A stretch of DNA of 63,179 nucleotides from Methylobacterium sp. Leaf91 (GTDB lineage Bacteria; Pseudomonadota; Alphaproteobacteria; Rhizobiales; Beijerinckiaceae). A program made the position numbers and the translations under genes. The notes below the pieces were generated by a model that did no database searches, was not told the origin of the DNA, and saw only the letters and a program-made list of their open reading frames with translations. The stretch covers positions 1-63,179 of the forward strand of contig NZ_LMMP01000014.1 in NCBI RefSeq assembly GCF_001422815.1, given 5' to 3'. Position 1 is the stretch's first letter, and the number at the start of each line of letters is the position of its first letter. Of the stretch, positions 27,467 to 35,593 are shown piece after piece.

Positions 27467-28024
27467 ATGACCCTACTTCGCCGACAGGCCCTGTTTCTTC
27501 TCGGCTGCGTCATCGCAACCGGTGCGCGCGCCGCGACCAGCGAGGGCAATGCGAGGGCCTTCGCCTTCGAGAAACCGGAAGGCGGGCTGATCGCTCTCAA
27601 GGATTTCGCGGACAAGCCGATCCTCATCGTCAACACCGCCACCGCCTGCGGCTTTGCCGGACAGTTCTCCGGGCTTCAGGCTCTGTGGACGCGCTTCGGC
27701 GGGCGCGGCCTGACGGTGATCGCCGTGCCGTCGCCGGATTTCGGCAATCAGGAGCCCCTCGACGGCGTTGCCATCGCCGAGGCGGCCCGCCGGAATCACG
27801 GCGTCACCTTTCCCGTCGCCGCCAAGACCCATGTGCGCGGGCCGCAGGCCCATCCGTTCTATCGCTGGGCCGCCGCCGAGAAGCCCGGTTCCACGCCGAA
27901 CTGGAACTTCCACAAATACCTCGTCGGCCGCGATGGCGGCCTCGTCGGCGCCTATCCCTCGTCGGTGGAACCCAACGATCCTCGCATCGTCACTGCCATC
28001 GCCGGTGAGCTGAGCCAGAGCTGA
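27467..28024 (+). CDS. Glutathione peroxidase family protein, exported
   Basis: A 185-residue thiol peroxidase of the glutathione/thioredoxin peroxidase family. Catalytic Cys61 lies in VNTATACGFAGQF, with the partner Gln95 in DFGNQEP and Trp146-Asn147 in WNFHKYLV, so the catalytic tetrad is complete. Unlike most bacterial members it carries an N-terminal hydrophobic segment (LFLLGCVIATGARA), suggesting export to the periplasm. FPSNDFG of relatives is VPSPDFG here. It reduces peroxides, probably with thioredoxin-like donors. Confidence 0.88.
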   Translation: MTLLRRQALFLLGCVIATGARAATSEGNARAFAFEKPEGGLIALKDFADKPILIVNTATACGFAGQFSGLQALWTRFGGRGLTVIAVPSPDFGNQEPLDGVAIAEAARRNHGVTFPVAAKTHVRGPQAHPFYRWAAAEKPGSTPNWNFHKYLVGRDGGLVGAYPSSVEPNDPRIVTAIAGELSQS

Positions 28025-28040
28025 TGCCCGAGGCCCGAGA

Positions 28041-28295
28041 TCATTGCGGGATGTCGCGGGGCGGGCGAAGCGGCTCGACCCGCCGCGGGCGTGCCGCTTG
28101 TCGTCTCGTGCCTCCGCGCGACGAGCGTTCGTAGACCCCATCGGAACGTGAAGGAGCCGCGGACGGATAGTTCGACGCGAAGGGGTTGGCCGGTACGCGC
28201 TCGGGGCTTCCGAACAGTCTTCCGCCGGATTGCGCCCAGGCCGATGGGCCGGCCAGGATCGTCAGGAGGAAGGCTGCAGTCAGGTTCAGGCGCAT
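28041..28295 (-). CDS. Small exported protein of unknown function
   Basis: An 84-residue hypothetical protein. A clean signal peptide (LTAAFLLTILAGPSAWA) precedes a short basic, proline- and arginine-rich mature part (RRQAARPRRVEPLRPPRD). AAGGAAA lies upstream of the ATG. No domain is recognised. The stop is 16 bases from the stop of the converging peroxidase gene. Confidence 0.6.
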   Translation of the reverse strand: MRLNLTAAFLLTILAGPSAWAQSGGRLFGSPERVPANPFASNYPSAAPSRSDGVYERSSRGGTRRQAARPRRVEPLRPPRDIPQ

Positions 28296-28402
28296 CGCCG
28301 ATTTCCTTTTCAGTCGGTCTTTGACGCCATAGCCCGGCTTCCCACATCCGGCGAGGCATCGTCCGATGCGCCGTCCTCCTGCGGCTCGAAAGGAAGAAAC
28401 AG

Positions 28403-28630
28403 ATGGACCCTCATGAATTCGAGCATGACGGCGCGCGTTTCGAGGTGCGCTTCGAGCGTGTCGCCGAGGGCTGGCTCGGCCATATCCACCGTGAGGGGGA
28501 CGACGTCACGCATATCATGGCCTTCCCCGATGGCGCCGGCTACGATTCCGGCGATGTGCGCGGTTCGTTGATCGCCGGTTGCGAGGCGGCCGTTTCTCGC
28601 ATGACGCAGGCTCCAGCCACCCGTCACTGA
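28403..28630 (+). CDS. Small hypothetical protein
   Basis: A 75-residue acidic protein with no signal peptide or membrane segment. It looks like a single beta-rich domain: FEHDGARFEVRFERVAEGWLGHIHREGDDVTHIMAFPDGAGYD. AAAGGAAG precedes the ATG at a suitable distance, which supports it as real. It resembles the small DUF1488/DUF2188-like folds in style but I cannot assign a family. It is followed after 113 bases by the DUF2188-like gene, which has its own promoter. Confidence 0.6.
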   Translation: MDPHEFEHDGARFEVRFERVAEGWLGHIHREGDDVTHIMAFPDGAGYDSGDVRGSLIAGCEAAVSRMTQAPATRH

Positions 28631-28636
28631 GTCGCG

Positions 28637-28674
28637 ACGGAAGCTGGGGACGGAACTTGGGGACGGAACCTGGG
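28637..28674 (+). repeat. 13-bp tandem repeat, about 2.9 copies
   Basis: Units ACGGAAGCTGGGG (28637-28649), ACGGAACTTGGGG (28650-28662) and ACGGAACCTGGG (28663-28674). The last unit supplies the GGAAC element of the adjoining EcfG-type promoter, and the second unit carries another GGAAC that lacks a matching -10. Confidence 0.85.
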
Positions 28675-28690
28675 ACAGCCCCGCTCCGTT
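28665..28690 (+). promoter_or_regulatory. EcfG-type promoter for the DUF2188-like gene
   Basis: GGAAC (28665-28669), 17 bases, CGTT (28687-28690): a full match to the alphaproteobacterial general-stress consensus. The start would be near 28697, leaving a leader of about 47 bases with AGGAGGA before the ATG at 28744. Confidence 0.78.
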
Positions 28691-28743
28691 CGCCATGCCA
28701 AGCACTTGGCGCCAAAACGTCGGCGCCTCGAGGAGGAACCAGC

Positions 28744-28983
28744 ATGTCCGAGATCACCTATCGCATCGTCGAGCACGATGGCGGCTTCGCCTACAAGGTC
28801 GGCGACGTCTTCTCCGAGACCTTCCCGAGCCACGACGAAGCGCTGCAGGCCGCCCAGGCCGCCGCTGCCGAACAGCAGGTGCCGGGCTCTACCGAGGGTA
28901 TCCGTTACCAGGACGGCAAGGGCGACTGGCACGACGAAACAGCTCAGGGCAACGACCGTCCCACGGCGAAGGTCGTCGATTAA
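28744..28983 (+). CDS. DUF2188-like small stress protein
   Basis: A 79-residue cytosolic protein. YRIVEHDGGFAYKVGDVFSETFPSHDEALQAAQAAAAEQQ resembles DUF2188, whose members have a beta-hairpin with HDGGW followed by a helix rich in Ala. The C-terminus is polar and probably flexible. AGGAGGA gives a strong ribosome site. An exact EcfG promoter upstream implies induction by the general stress response. Molecular role unknown. Confidence 0.8.
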   Translation: MSEITYRIVEHDGGFAYKVGDVFSETFPSHDEALQAAQAAAAEQQVPGSTEGIRYQDGKGDWHDETAQGNDRPTAKVVD

Positions 28984-29094
28984 CTCACGCTCAGTTCCCG
29001 CCGGTCTCGTCCTGTCGTGGGACGGGACCGGCACGGATTTCCGGTCGGCTCGCTCTGAGACCGCTGCCTCAGCCCTGACAGAGATGCTTGCCGC

Positions 29095-30489
29095 TCAGCC
29101 GGTTTTGGCGACCGGCTGTTTATCGGTGGCGCTCCACTGCGCGGCTGCCACGTATCTCGTCGGGCCTCCTTCGCCGTTGCCGTTCTTACCGCTGTGGCAG
29201 GTTCGATTCCGGCCGGTGCCTTTTGCCTCGTAGAGAGCCATGTCGGCCGCTTCGACCAGCGCTACGGCCGTGGCGGCGGGGCCGCAGCTCGTCGCCACGC
29301 CGATGCTGACGCTGACGAAGCCGAGGTGATCGTTCCGGTTTCCGTGAATCAGGCCCTTCTCCGCGATGCTGCGGCGGAACCGTTCCGCGACCCCATAGGC
29401 CTCGTCGGGATCGCTGGTGTGCATCAGGACTGCGAATTCCTCGCCACCATAGCGGCTGACGAACGCACCCGACCCCGCAGCCGTCTTCGCCAGCAGGGCG
29501 GACACCTCACGCAGGCACGTATCGCCGGCGCCGTGGCCGTAATGGTCGTTGAACAGCTTGAAATAATCGACGTCGATCAGCATCACGGCGAAATGCCGGC
29601 CTCCGAGGCTCGCTTCCCAGAACTCGGAGAGCTCGCGCGCGAAAGCGCGCCGATTGGCGATGCCGGTAAGCGGATCGGTGGTGGAAAGATGGGCGAGGGT
29701 CGTGTTGTCCTCGGCCAGGCGCTTGGCGCGCAAGCTATCGCGCAGGTTGACCAAGTAGTCACGCCGGTTCGCGGCTTCGATCTTGTAGGTGGCGACGAGG
29801 CTGAAGAGGATGCCCGTCATCATGTCTAGGCCGAGGACGCCGCCCACCGGCGCTGCGATGTCCGGCTTCAGATACAGTCCCGCCGCCACCGCGATGGCCG
29901 TGATACCCGACAGGAAGCAGGCCCAGAAGAACCGCAGCGGTAGGGTGATGTTGGCGAAGAGGACGCTGAGCCAGATCGTCGCCGTTGTCAGCGAGACCAG
30001 CGGACCCGTTCCCATCCAGAAGATCAGGATGGGGATACCGGTGGCCGCAAGCATGCCGATCCCGCCAATGGCTTCGCGGACCGGACCACTGACCCACCCT
30101 ACCGCCCAGATGATCAGCAGAGCCAGCGGCGTCATCGCCAGAACCCGCAACCCGACATTGAGGAGGGCGAGGTCCGGCGTCGTCACGAAACCCGCGACGT
30201 TGTAGACGTGGAAGACCACCATGCCGAGGACGATCGTGTAACGGATGTCCCGGACGCGCTTCTCGCGCGTGTCGTACTCGAAACGTGCTTCGAGCTCGGA
30301 TTCGAAGGCAAGTTTGAGGGTCCTGGCATGCAACTGCCGATCGATAGCACCGAGCAGGCGCATGTCTTTGCCGGCACCGGGAAGATCGGGTGCCAAAGTT
30401 CCGCCTGCACTAAGCCGGCGTACCGGTCTTTCACTCACGCGATCCGCCCACGGCTCAAAGTCGTTCGCCCCGAATTCATTGTCGTCCAA
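29095..30489 (-). CDS. Membrane-bound diguanylate cyclase (GGDEF)
   Basis: A 464-residue protein that would make cyclic di-GMP. A cytosolic N-terminus of about 80 residues is followed by roughly six membrane segments (about 80-240), then a coiled linker and a GGDEF domain (about 270-430). The GGDEF domain has DPLTGIANRRAF, DVDYFKLFNDHYGHGAGD and the active-site GGEEF in SRYGGEEFAVL. No RxxD inhibitory site precedes GGEEF, so product feedback through the I-site is unlikely. No EAL domain is present. The first codon is a TTG at 30489 without a strong ribosome site; a GTG at 30438 or ATG at 30363 are alternatives. Confidence 0.9.
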   Translation of the reverse strand: MDDNEFGANDFEPWADRVSERPVRRLSAGGTLAPDLPGAGKDMRLLGAIDRQLHARTLKLAFESELEARFEYDTREKRVRDIRYTIVLGMVVFHVYNVAGFVTTPDLALLNVGLRVLAMTPLALLIIWAVGWVSGPVREAIGGIGMLAATGIPILIFWMGTGPLVSLTTATIWLSVLFANITLPLRFFWACFLSGITAIAVAAGLYLKPDIAAPVGGVLGLDMMTGILFSLVATYKIEAANRRDYLVNLRDSLRAKRLAEDNTTLAHLSTTDPLTGIANRRAFARELSEFWEASLGGRHFAVMLIDVDYFKLFNDHYGHGAGDTCLREVSALLAKTAAGSGAFVSRYGGEEFAVLMHTSDPDEAYGVAERFRRSIAEKGLIHGNRNDHLGFVSVSIGVATSCGPAATAVALVEAADMALYEAKGTGRNRTCHSGKNGNGEGGPTRYVAAAQWSATDKQPVAKTG

Positions 30490-30771
30490 GCCTCAGACAG
30501 CACCGTCTTCAACCTCGACATTGCCGTTCGGTCGCATCGTCACGTCGATAAAAACGCCAATACGCATTATGATCCCTAACAGTGCTGAACCCCCTTGAAA
30601 AAGATCGTTCAAATTCGAACCATCTTGCATGCAATCCCGGGGAAATTTCCACATTGCCGGAAGCCGGATGCGCAAGGGGCATTTGCGCTTTGCACCCGAC
30701 CTCGTGCATCTCGCTAGGAATCCCCTGCCGGCCGATGGCGCCAGGTGGGGTCGTCACGTTCGGAGATAGCC

Positions 30772-31362
30772 TTGCCGCCTCGTCAGACCGACCATGAGAT
30801 CGATCCGCTCTTCGTCGAGCGTCGCTCGCCCCGCGCCTTCACCGGCGAGGCCGTGCCGGAATCGGAACTGCTGCGGATGTTCGAGGCCGCCCGATGGGCG
30901 CCGTCCGCGTATAACTCGCAGCCCTGGCGCTTCCTCTACGCCCTGCGCGACACGCCCGATTGGCAGGTTTTCTTCGACCTGATCGTGCCCGGCAACCAGA
31001 AATGGGTGAAGGACACCGGGGCCATCGTGATCCTGGTCTCGAATACGCAGATGAAGGTCGGCGACGAGCTCAAGCCGTCCTGGAGCCATTCCCTCGATGC
31101 CGGCGCGGCATCCGCGAACTTCCAGCTCCAGGCGATCCGCCAGGGCTGGCACGCGCACGGAATGACCGGGTTCGACCGGGAGCGTACGATCACGGCCCTG
31201 AACGTGCCGGAGACCTATCGGGTCGAGGCCGCCTACGGCGTCGGCCGTATGATCGAAGCGGGCAATCTCACGGAGGAGCAGACGGCGAAGGAGAGCCCGA
31301 CCGGCCGTCGTCCGATCACGGATTTCGTGTTCGCCGGCGGATTCAAACCCACTGCGGCGTGA
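30772..31362 (+). CDS. Nitroreductase family protein
   Basis: A 196-residue FMN-dependent nitroreductase-fold enzyme. FVERRSPRAFTGEAVPESELLRMFEAARWAPSAYNSQPWRFLYAL gives the FMN-binding Arg/Ser and the SxxNxQPW motif. GAASANFQLQAIRQGWHAHGMTGFD and the C-terminal VGRM region complete the fold. The substrate is unknown. I prefer the TTG at 30772, which has GGAG at 30761-30764; the in-frame ATG at 30745 lacks a ribosome site. It lies ten bases upstream of the acyl-CoA synthetase gene and is probably co-transcribed. Confidence 0.88.
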   Translation: MPPRQTDHEIDPLFVERRSPRAFTGEAVPESELLRMFEAARWAPSAYNSQPWRFLYALRDTPDWQVFFDLIVPGNQKWVKDTGAIVILVSNTQMKVGDELKPSWSHSLDAGAASANFQLQAIRQGWHAHGMTGFDRERTITALNVPETYRVEAAYGVGRMIEAGNLTEEQTAKESPTGRRPITDFVFAGGFKPTAA

Positions 31363-31372
31363 GGTCTTCGCC

Positions 31373-32992
31373 GTGCTGAAACCGGCTTCCGATTACGATG
31401 CCCTGGTGTCGGGCTTCGCCTGGGACATCCCCGAGCGGTTCAATATCGGCGTCGATGTCTGCGACCGCTGGGCCGGGATCGAGCCGGGACGCGCGGCGAT
31501 CCACGACGTCTCGTCCTCGGGGGCGGTGACGACGACGACATTCGGAGGCTTGCGCGAGGCGTCGAACCGCCTCGCGCAAGCCCTTGTTGGGCTCGGCCTG
31601 CGCCCCGGCGACCGCATCGGTGTGCTTCTGCCCCAATCGGCCGCCGTCGTGGTCGCCCATGCCGCCGCCTACAAGCTCGGCGCCATCGCCCTGCCGCTGG
31701 CGGGCCTGTTCGGCCCGGAGGCGCTGGAATACCGCCTGTCGGATTCCGGCGCCGCCGCGCTCATCACCGATGCGGCCGGATTGGCGAAGATCGAGGGCAT
31801 CCGCCATGCCCTCCCGGCTCTGGCCCATCTCATCTGCCTCGACGGTGCCGTCGGCGGAGCCCTCGCCTATGCCGACCTGATCGCATGCGCTCAGGACCGC
31901 TTCACCGCCATCGACAGCCGGGCCGACGATCCGGCCCTGATGATCTACACGTCCGGCACGACCGGCCTCGCCAAGGGGGCGCTCCACGCCCATCGCGTGC
32001 TTCTCGGCCACCTGCCGGGCTTTGCCATGATGCACGACTTCCCCCCCAAACCCGGCGACCTGATGTGGACGCCGTCCGATTGGGCCTGGGCGGGCGGTCT
32101 CCTCAACGCGGTCCTGCCGAGCCTGCATCACGGCGTGCCGGTGGTGGCGCGGGCCACCGCGCGCTTCGCGCCGGAGACGGCCCTGGCGCTCATCGCCGAA
32201 CTCGGCATCACCACGACCTTCCTGCCGCCCACCGCCCTCCGGATGCTGCGCGGCGTGCCCGACCCGCGCGGACGCTTCGATCTGTCCCGGCTCCGCAACA
32301 TCGCCTCGGCCGGCGAGGCGCTGGGGCCCGAGACCTTCGAATGGGTCCGCAGTGAACTCGGCCTCACCATCGGCGAGGCCTATGGCCAGACCGAGTGCAA
32401 CCTCGTTCTCGCCTCCTGCAAGACGGCCGGCATTGCGCGCGCCGGCTCCACCGGCCGCCCGGTGCCCGGCCACCGGGTGATGATCCAGCGCGCCGACGGC
32501 AGCGAGACGGCCATCGACGAGCCCGGCGAGATATGCGTCGCCCGGCCCGACCCGGTGATGTTCCTCGGCTACTGGAACCAGCCGGAGGCGACCGCCGCGA
32601 AGTTTCGCGGGGAATGGATGCTCACCGGGGACACCGCCCGGCGGGATGCGGACGGCTACGTCCATTTCATCGGCCGCGAGGACGACCTCATCACCTCGGC
32701 GGCCTACCGCATCGGGCCGGTGGAGATCGAGGATTGCCTCCTGCGCCATCCGGCTGTCGCTTCCGCGGCGGCGGTGGGCAAGCCGGACCCGCTCCGCACC
32801 GAAATCGTCAAAGCCTTCATCGTCCTGCGGGAAGGGATCGCCGCGAGCGACGCCCTGGCCGACGAGATCAGGGCCTTCGTCCGCTCGCGTCTCTCGGCGC
32901 ACGAATATCCGCGCGAGATCGCGTTCCGCGAGTCCCTGCCGATGACGACTTCGGGCAAGATCATCCGGCGGCAGTTGCGCGACGAGGGCTGA
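31373..32992 (+). CDS. AMP-dependent acyl-CoA synthetase
   Basis: A 539-residue adenylate-forming ligase, by pattern an acetyl-CoA synthetase/medium-chain acyl-CoA synthetase-like enzyme. The P-loop YTSGTTGLAKGALHAH, GEAYGQTECN and WMLTGDTARRDADGYVHFIGREDDLI are intact, as is the C-terminal catalytic lysine region TSGKIIRRQLRDE. It makes acyl-CoA from a carboxylic acid, ATP and CoA; the chain length is not readable by eye. Start GTG at 31373, with GTGAGG upstream. It is coupled to the preceding nitroreductase. Confidence 0.9.
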   Translation: MLKPASDYDALVSGFAWDIPERFNIGVDVCDRWAGIEPGRAAIHDVSSSGAVTTTTFGGLREASNRLAQALVGLGLRPGDRIGVLLPQSAAVVVAHAAAYKLGAIALPLAGLFGPEALEYRLSDSGAAALITDAAGLAKIEGIRHALPALAHLICLDGAVGGALAYADLIACAQDRFTAIDSRADDPALMIYTSGTTGLAKGALHAHRVLLGHLPGFAMMHDFPPKPGDLMWTPSDWAWAGGLLNAVLPSLHHGVPVVARATARFAPETALALIAELGITTTFLPPTALRMLRGVPDPRGRFDLSRLRNIASAGEALGPETFEWVRSELGLTIGEAYGQTECNLVLASCKTAGIARAGSTGRPVPGHRVMIQRADGSETAIDEPGEICVARPDPVMFLGYWNQPEATAAKFRGEWMLTGDTARRDADGYVHFIGREDDLITSAAYRIGPVEIEDCLLRHPAVASAAAVGKPDPLRTEIVKAFIVLREGIAASDALADEIRAFVRSRLSAHEYPREIAFRESLPMTTSGKIIRRQLRDEG

Positions 32993-32995
32993 GGC

Positions 32996-33496
32996 TCATC
33001 GACCGCGCTCAGGAGGGACCGGCGCGGTCGCTTCGATCGTCGGTGGCGCAATCACGCCCGGCGCTGGCAGGCCGAGGAGGAAGGCGAGATCGGGCGCGGC
33101 GCCCTCCGCGAGAAGATCGGCCAGCGTGTACCGGTCCAGCACCTCGAGGAAGGCGGCGAGGGCCTCGCCCAGCGCCTTCCGGAGGCGGCAGGACGGGGTG
33201 ATCGCGCAGGCCCCGTTCGCGAAGCATTCGACGAGGGCCAGATCCTCTTCCGTCTGCCGCACCACGGCGCCGACCACGATCTCGGCGGGGGGACGGGCGA
33301 GCCGCAGGCCGCCGCCGCGACCGCGCGTGGTCTGGACGAGGCCGATCCGGCCGAGCTGATGCACCACCTTCGTGAGATGGCTCTCCGAGATCCCGTAGGC
33401 GCGCGCGATCTCGGCGATCGAACTCACCCGGCTCTCGTTCAGCCCGAGATAGATCAAGGTGCGCAGGGCGTAGTCGGTGTAGCGGGTGAGGCGCAT
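32996..33496 (-). CDS. nsrR: NsrR-type Rrf2 family nitric-oxide-sensing repressor
   Basis: A 166-residue Rrf2 regulator. The winged-helix N-terminus MRLTRYTDYALRTLIYLG and SESHLTKVVHQLG is standard. Three cysteines C91, C97 and C103 (ECFANGACAITPSC) match the NsrR iron-sulfur ligands. NO attacks the cluster and relieves repression in this family. The C-terminal extension of about 30 residues is proline-rich. AGGAGG precedes the ATG. It is divergent from hmp, with two NsrR-like operators between them, so autoregulation is likely. Its stop is 4 bases after the acyl-CoA synthetase stop. Confidence 0.93.
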   Translation of the reverse strand: MRLTRYTDYALRTLIYLGLNESRVSSIAEIARAYGISESHLTKVVHQLGRIGLVQTTRGRGGGLRLARPPAEIVVGAVVRQTEEDLALVECFANGACAITPSCRLRKALGEALAAFLEVLDRYTLADLLAEGAAPDLAFLLGLPAPGVIAPPTIEATAPVPPERGR

Positions 33497-33518
33497 TCCA
33501 CCCTCCTACAGGGTTTTA

Positions 33519-33541
33519 AAGATACATTCCGCTTGCATCTT
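33519..33541. promoter_or_regulatory. NsrR operator 1 in the nsrR-hmp gap
   Basis: A 23-base imperfect palindrome AAGATaCAT-N5-(T)TGCATCTT. The half-sites AAGATRCA and TGyATCTT match the published NsrR consensus AAGATGCAT-N5-ATGCATCTT. It covers a possible -35 element (TTGCAT at 33533) of the hmp promoter. Confidence 0.82.
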
Positions 33542-33559
33542 CTAAAACACATCGGCGAT

Positions 33560-33582
33560 AAGGTTCATATGAAATGAACCTT
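33560..33582. promoter_or_regulatory. NsrR operator 2, just upstream of hmp
   Basis: A perfect 9-5-9 inverted repeat, AAGGTTCAT-N5-ATGAACCTT, of the same 23-base architecture as operator 1. Its centre is 41 bases from that of operator 1, about four helical turns. It would cover the -10/start region (GATAAG at 33557) and ends one base before the ribosome site. An in-frame ATG at 33574 lies inside it, which argues against that codon being the true hmp start. Confidence 0.8.
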
Positions 33583-33594
33583 TGGAGCCTGTCT

Positions 33595-34836
33595 TTGTCC
33601 CAGCCCCTGACGCCCGCCACCATCGCCCTCATCAAGGCCACCGTTCCGGCCCTCGAAGCCCATGGGCTCACCATCACGAAGCGGATGTACGAGCGCCTGT
33701 TCCGGGACGAGGCGATGCGCGACCTGTTCAACCAGTCGCATCACGGCGAGACCGGTTCGCAGCCGAAGGCGCTGGCCCTGGCGGTGCTCGCCTATGCGCG
33801 CCACATCGACGATCTCGGCGCGCTGAGTGGCGCGGTCGAGCGGATCGCCCAGAAGCATGTCGCCCTGAACATCCTGCCGGAACATTATCCCTTCGTGGCG
33901 GATGCGCTCCTCGGTGCGATCCAGGACGTGCTCGGCGATGCCGCCACGGCGGAGATCTGCGCCGCATGGGGGGAGGCCTACTGGTTCCTGGCGAATATCC
34001 TGATCGGCCGCGAGGCGGAGATCGCGCGCGACCTCGCACACAAGCCCGGCGGCTGGAACGGATGGCGCGACTTCGTCGTCGAATCGGTGACTGAGGAAAG
34101 CGAGACGATCCGGTCCTTCGTGCTGGTGCCGCGCGATGGCGGGCCGGTCCTGCGTCACGAGCCCGGCCAGTATCTCGGCATGCTCATCGACCTACCCGGG
34201 CAGGGCGTGCTCAAGCGCAACTACTCGATCTCCTGTGCGCCGAACGAGCGGGCCTACCGCATCACGGTCAAGCGTGAAGAGCGGCCGGGCGAACCGGCGG
34301 GGATCGTCTCCAACTGGCTGCATGCAGAGGCAAAGCCGGGCACTGCCCTGCGCCTCGCGCCCCCCGCCGGCGATTTCTTCCTCGACCGTTCGACCAAAAC
34401 GCCTGTCGTCCTCGTCAGCGGCGGTGTCGGCCTCACGCCGATGCTGAGCATGCTGGAAACGCTGGTCGAAACAGGGGCCGACCGGCCGGTCTGGTACGTC
34501 CACGGCTCCATCAGCGGGCGTTTCCATGTGATGCGCGAGCATGTCCGTGGCCTGGCGGCCCGAGCGCCGAACATCGGGGTCCGGACGTTCTACGCCGTGC
34601 CGGAGGACGGAGACCGCCAGGGCATCGATTACGATGCCGACGGCCTGATCACGGCGGATTGGCTGGCACGGGAGACTCCGCTCACCGAGGCGACCTACTA
34701 TCTGTGCGGCCCTAAGCCGTTCCTCGCCTCCCTCGTCCACGGCCTCGCCCGGCACGGCGTTCCGGCCGAGCGAGTGCGGTTCGAGTTCTTCGGCCCCGCC
34801 GACGAACTCGTGGAGGAGCCCCGTCAGGCGGCCTGA
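33595..34836 (+). CDS. hmp: Flavohemoglobin, nitric oxide dioxygenase
   Basis: Hmp converts NO and O2 to nitrate using NADPH. A globin domain fills residues 1-140 with the proximal His88 in IAQKHVAL. A ferredoxin-reductase-like FAD domain follows (PGQYLGM, KRNYSIS), then an NAD(P) domain (SGGVGLTPMLSML, YYLCGPKPFL). I chose the TTG at 33595: GGAG lies at 33584-33587 and the protein starts MSQPLTPATIALIKAT like other Hmps; the ATG at 33574 lies inside an operator. Length 413 residues. The divergent nsrR and the two operators indicate NO-dependent control. Confidence 0.95.
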   Translation: MSQPLTPATIALIKATVPALEAHGLTITKRMYERLFRDEAMRDLFNQSHHGETGSQPKALALAVLAYARHIDDLGALSGAVERIAQKHVALNILPEHYPFVADALLGAIQDVLGDAATAEICAAWGEAYWFLANILIGREAEIARDLAHKPGGWNGWRDFVVESVTEESETIRSFVLVPRDGGPVLRHEPGQYLGMLIDLPGQGVLKRNYSISCAPNERAYRITVKREERPGEPAGIVSNWLHAEAKPGTALRLAPPAGDFFLDRSTKTPVVLVSGGVGLTPMLSMLETLVETGADRPVWYVHGSISGRFHVMREHVRGLAARAPNIGVRTFYAVPEDGDRQGIDYDADGLITADWLARETPLTEATYYLCGPKPFLASLVHGLARHGVPAERVRFEFFGPADELVEEPRQAA

Positions 34837-34859
34837 GATGAGGCAGGCCTCAGGACGAA

Positions 34860-35534
34860 TCAGGGGCTGGGCGGGGCGGCCCCGTCCCTGGCTTCCTGCA
34901 ATCGGCGAACCCATTGCCAGAACGGGTCGTCGCTCGCCTTGGCGAAACTGTCCGGCGGTGTCGGCACGATCTCCGAGACCGTCCTGGGGATCGTCACGCC
35001 GTAGGTCGTCGTCAGCCAATCCCGGAAGGGAGGATTGTCGGCCTCCATCTCGTAATCCGGTTCGTCCTCTGGCTCCGCCTTGGGATGCGCGAGTCCGGTC
35101 CCCAACTCGTTGTGCCCGATGGCCAGAAGCCGCAGGAAATCGAGCGGGGTCCGTCCGAGCACGCAGAGCCCATCTCCCTCGGAACCGAGATGGACGATGC
35201 GCTGATATCCGTCGTCATCGAGCCAGAAGGCCGCGTAGGAACCGTCCGCGCCGGTCCGGGCGAAGGGGATCAGGCGCGCGGCAGTGTCCGGGTTTCCGAA
35301 CCAGCCCTCGGCATAGGAGCGGGCCTCGTCCTCACGCTCGACTCGGAACAGAACGACCGCGCCGCGGTAAGGCGCCTCCAGCGGCTGAAGCGTCCCGAAC
35401 CTGTCGCCGGGCACACGCTGGCTTTCGTGCAGAAGGCCCCGCTCCTCGATCCAGTCGAACAGCGAGGCGATCTCCGGCGGCAGCGTGAAGCCGGCCGGCA
35501 GGCGCGCGCGCATCTCGTCGGTGAAGCGTCCCAT
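34860..35534 (-). CDS. SMI1/KNR4 (SUKH)-like protein
   Basis: A 224-residue cytosolic protein. The pattern PEIASLFDWIEERGLL, GWFGNPDTAARLIPFARTGADGSYAAFWLDDD, IVHLGSEGDGLCVLG and TPLDFLRLLAIG resembles SUKH/SMI1-KNR4 proteins, many of which are immunity proteins of polymorphic toxins; others have housekeeping roles. No toxin gene is adjacent. The ATG at 35534 is chosen because GGAAGGAAAG lies at the right distance; ATGs at 35552 and 35603 are possible. It is divergent from ahcY. Confidence 0.6.
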   Translation of the reverse strand: MGRFTDEMRARLPAGFTLPPEIASLFDWIEERGLLHESQRVPGDRFGTLQPLEAPYRGAVVLFRVEREDEARSYAEGWFGNPDTAARLIPFARTGADGSYAAFWLDDDGYQRIVHLGSEGDGLCVLGRTPLDFLRLLAIGHNELGTGLAHPKAEPEDEPDYEMEADNPPFRDWLTTTYGVTIPRTVSEIVPTPPDSFAKASDDPFWQWVRRLQEARDGAAPPSP

Positions 35535-35593
35535 CCGCTCTTTCCTTCCCATCCCGCTATCCCAATCCCAAACCGGCGTAGCCTGGAACACGT

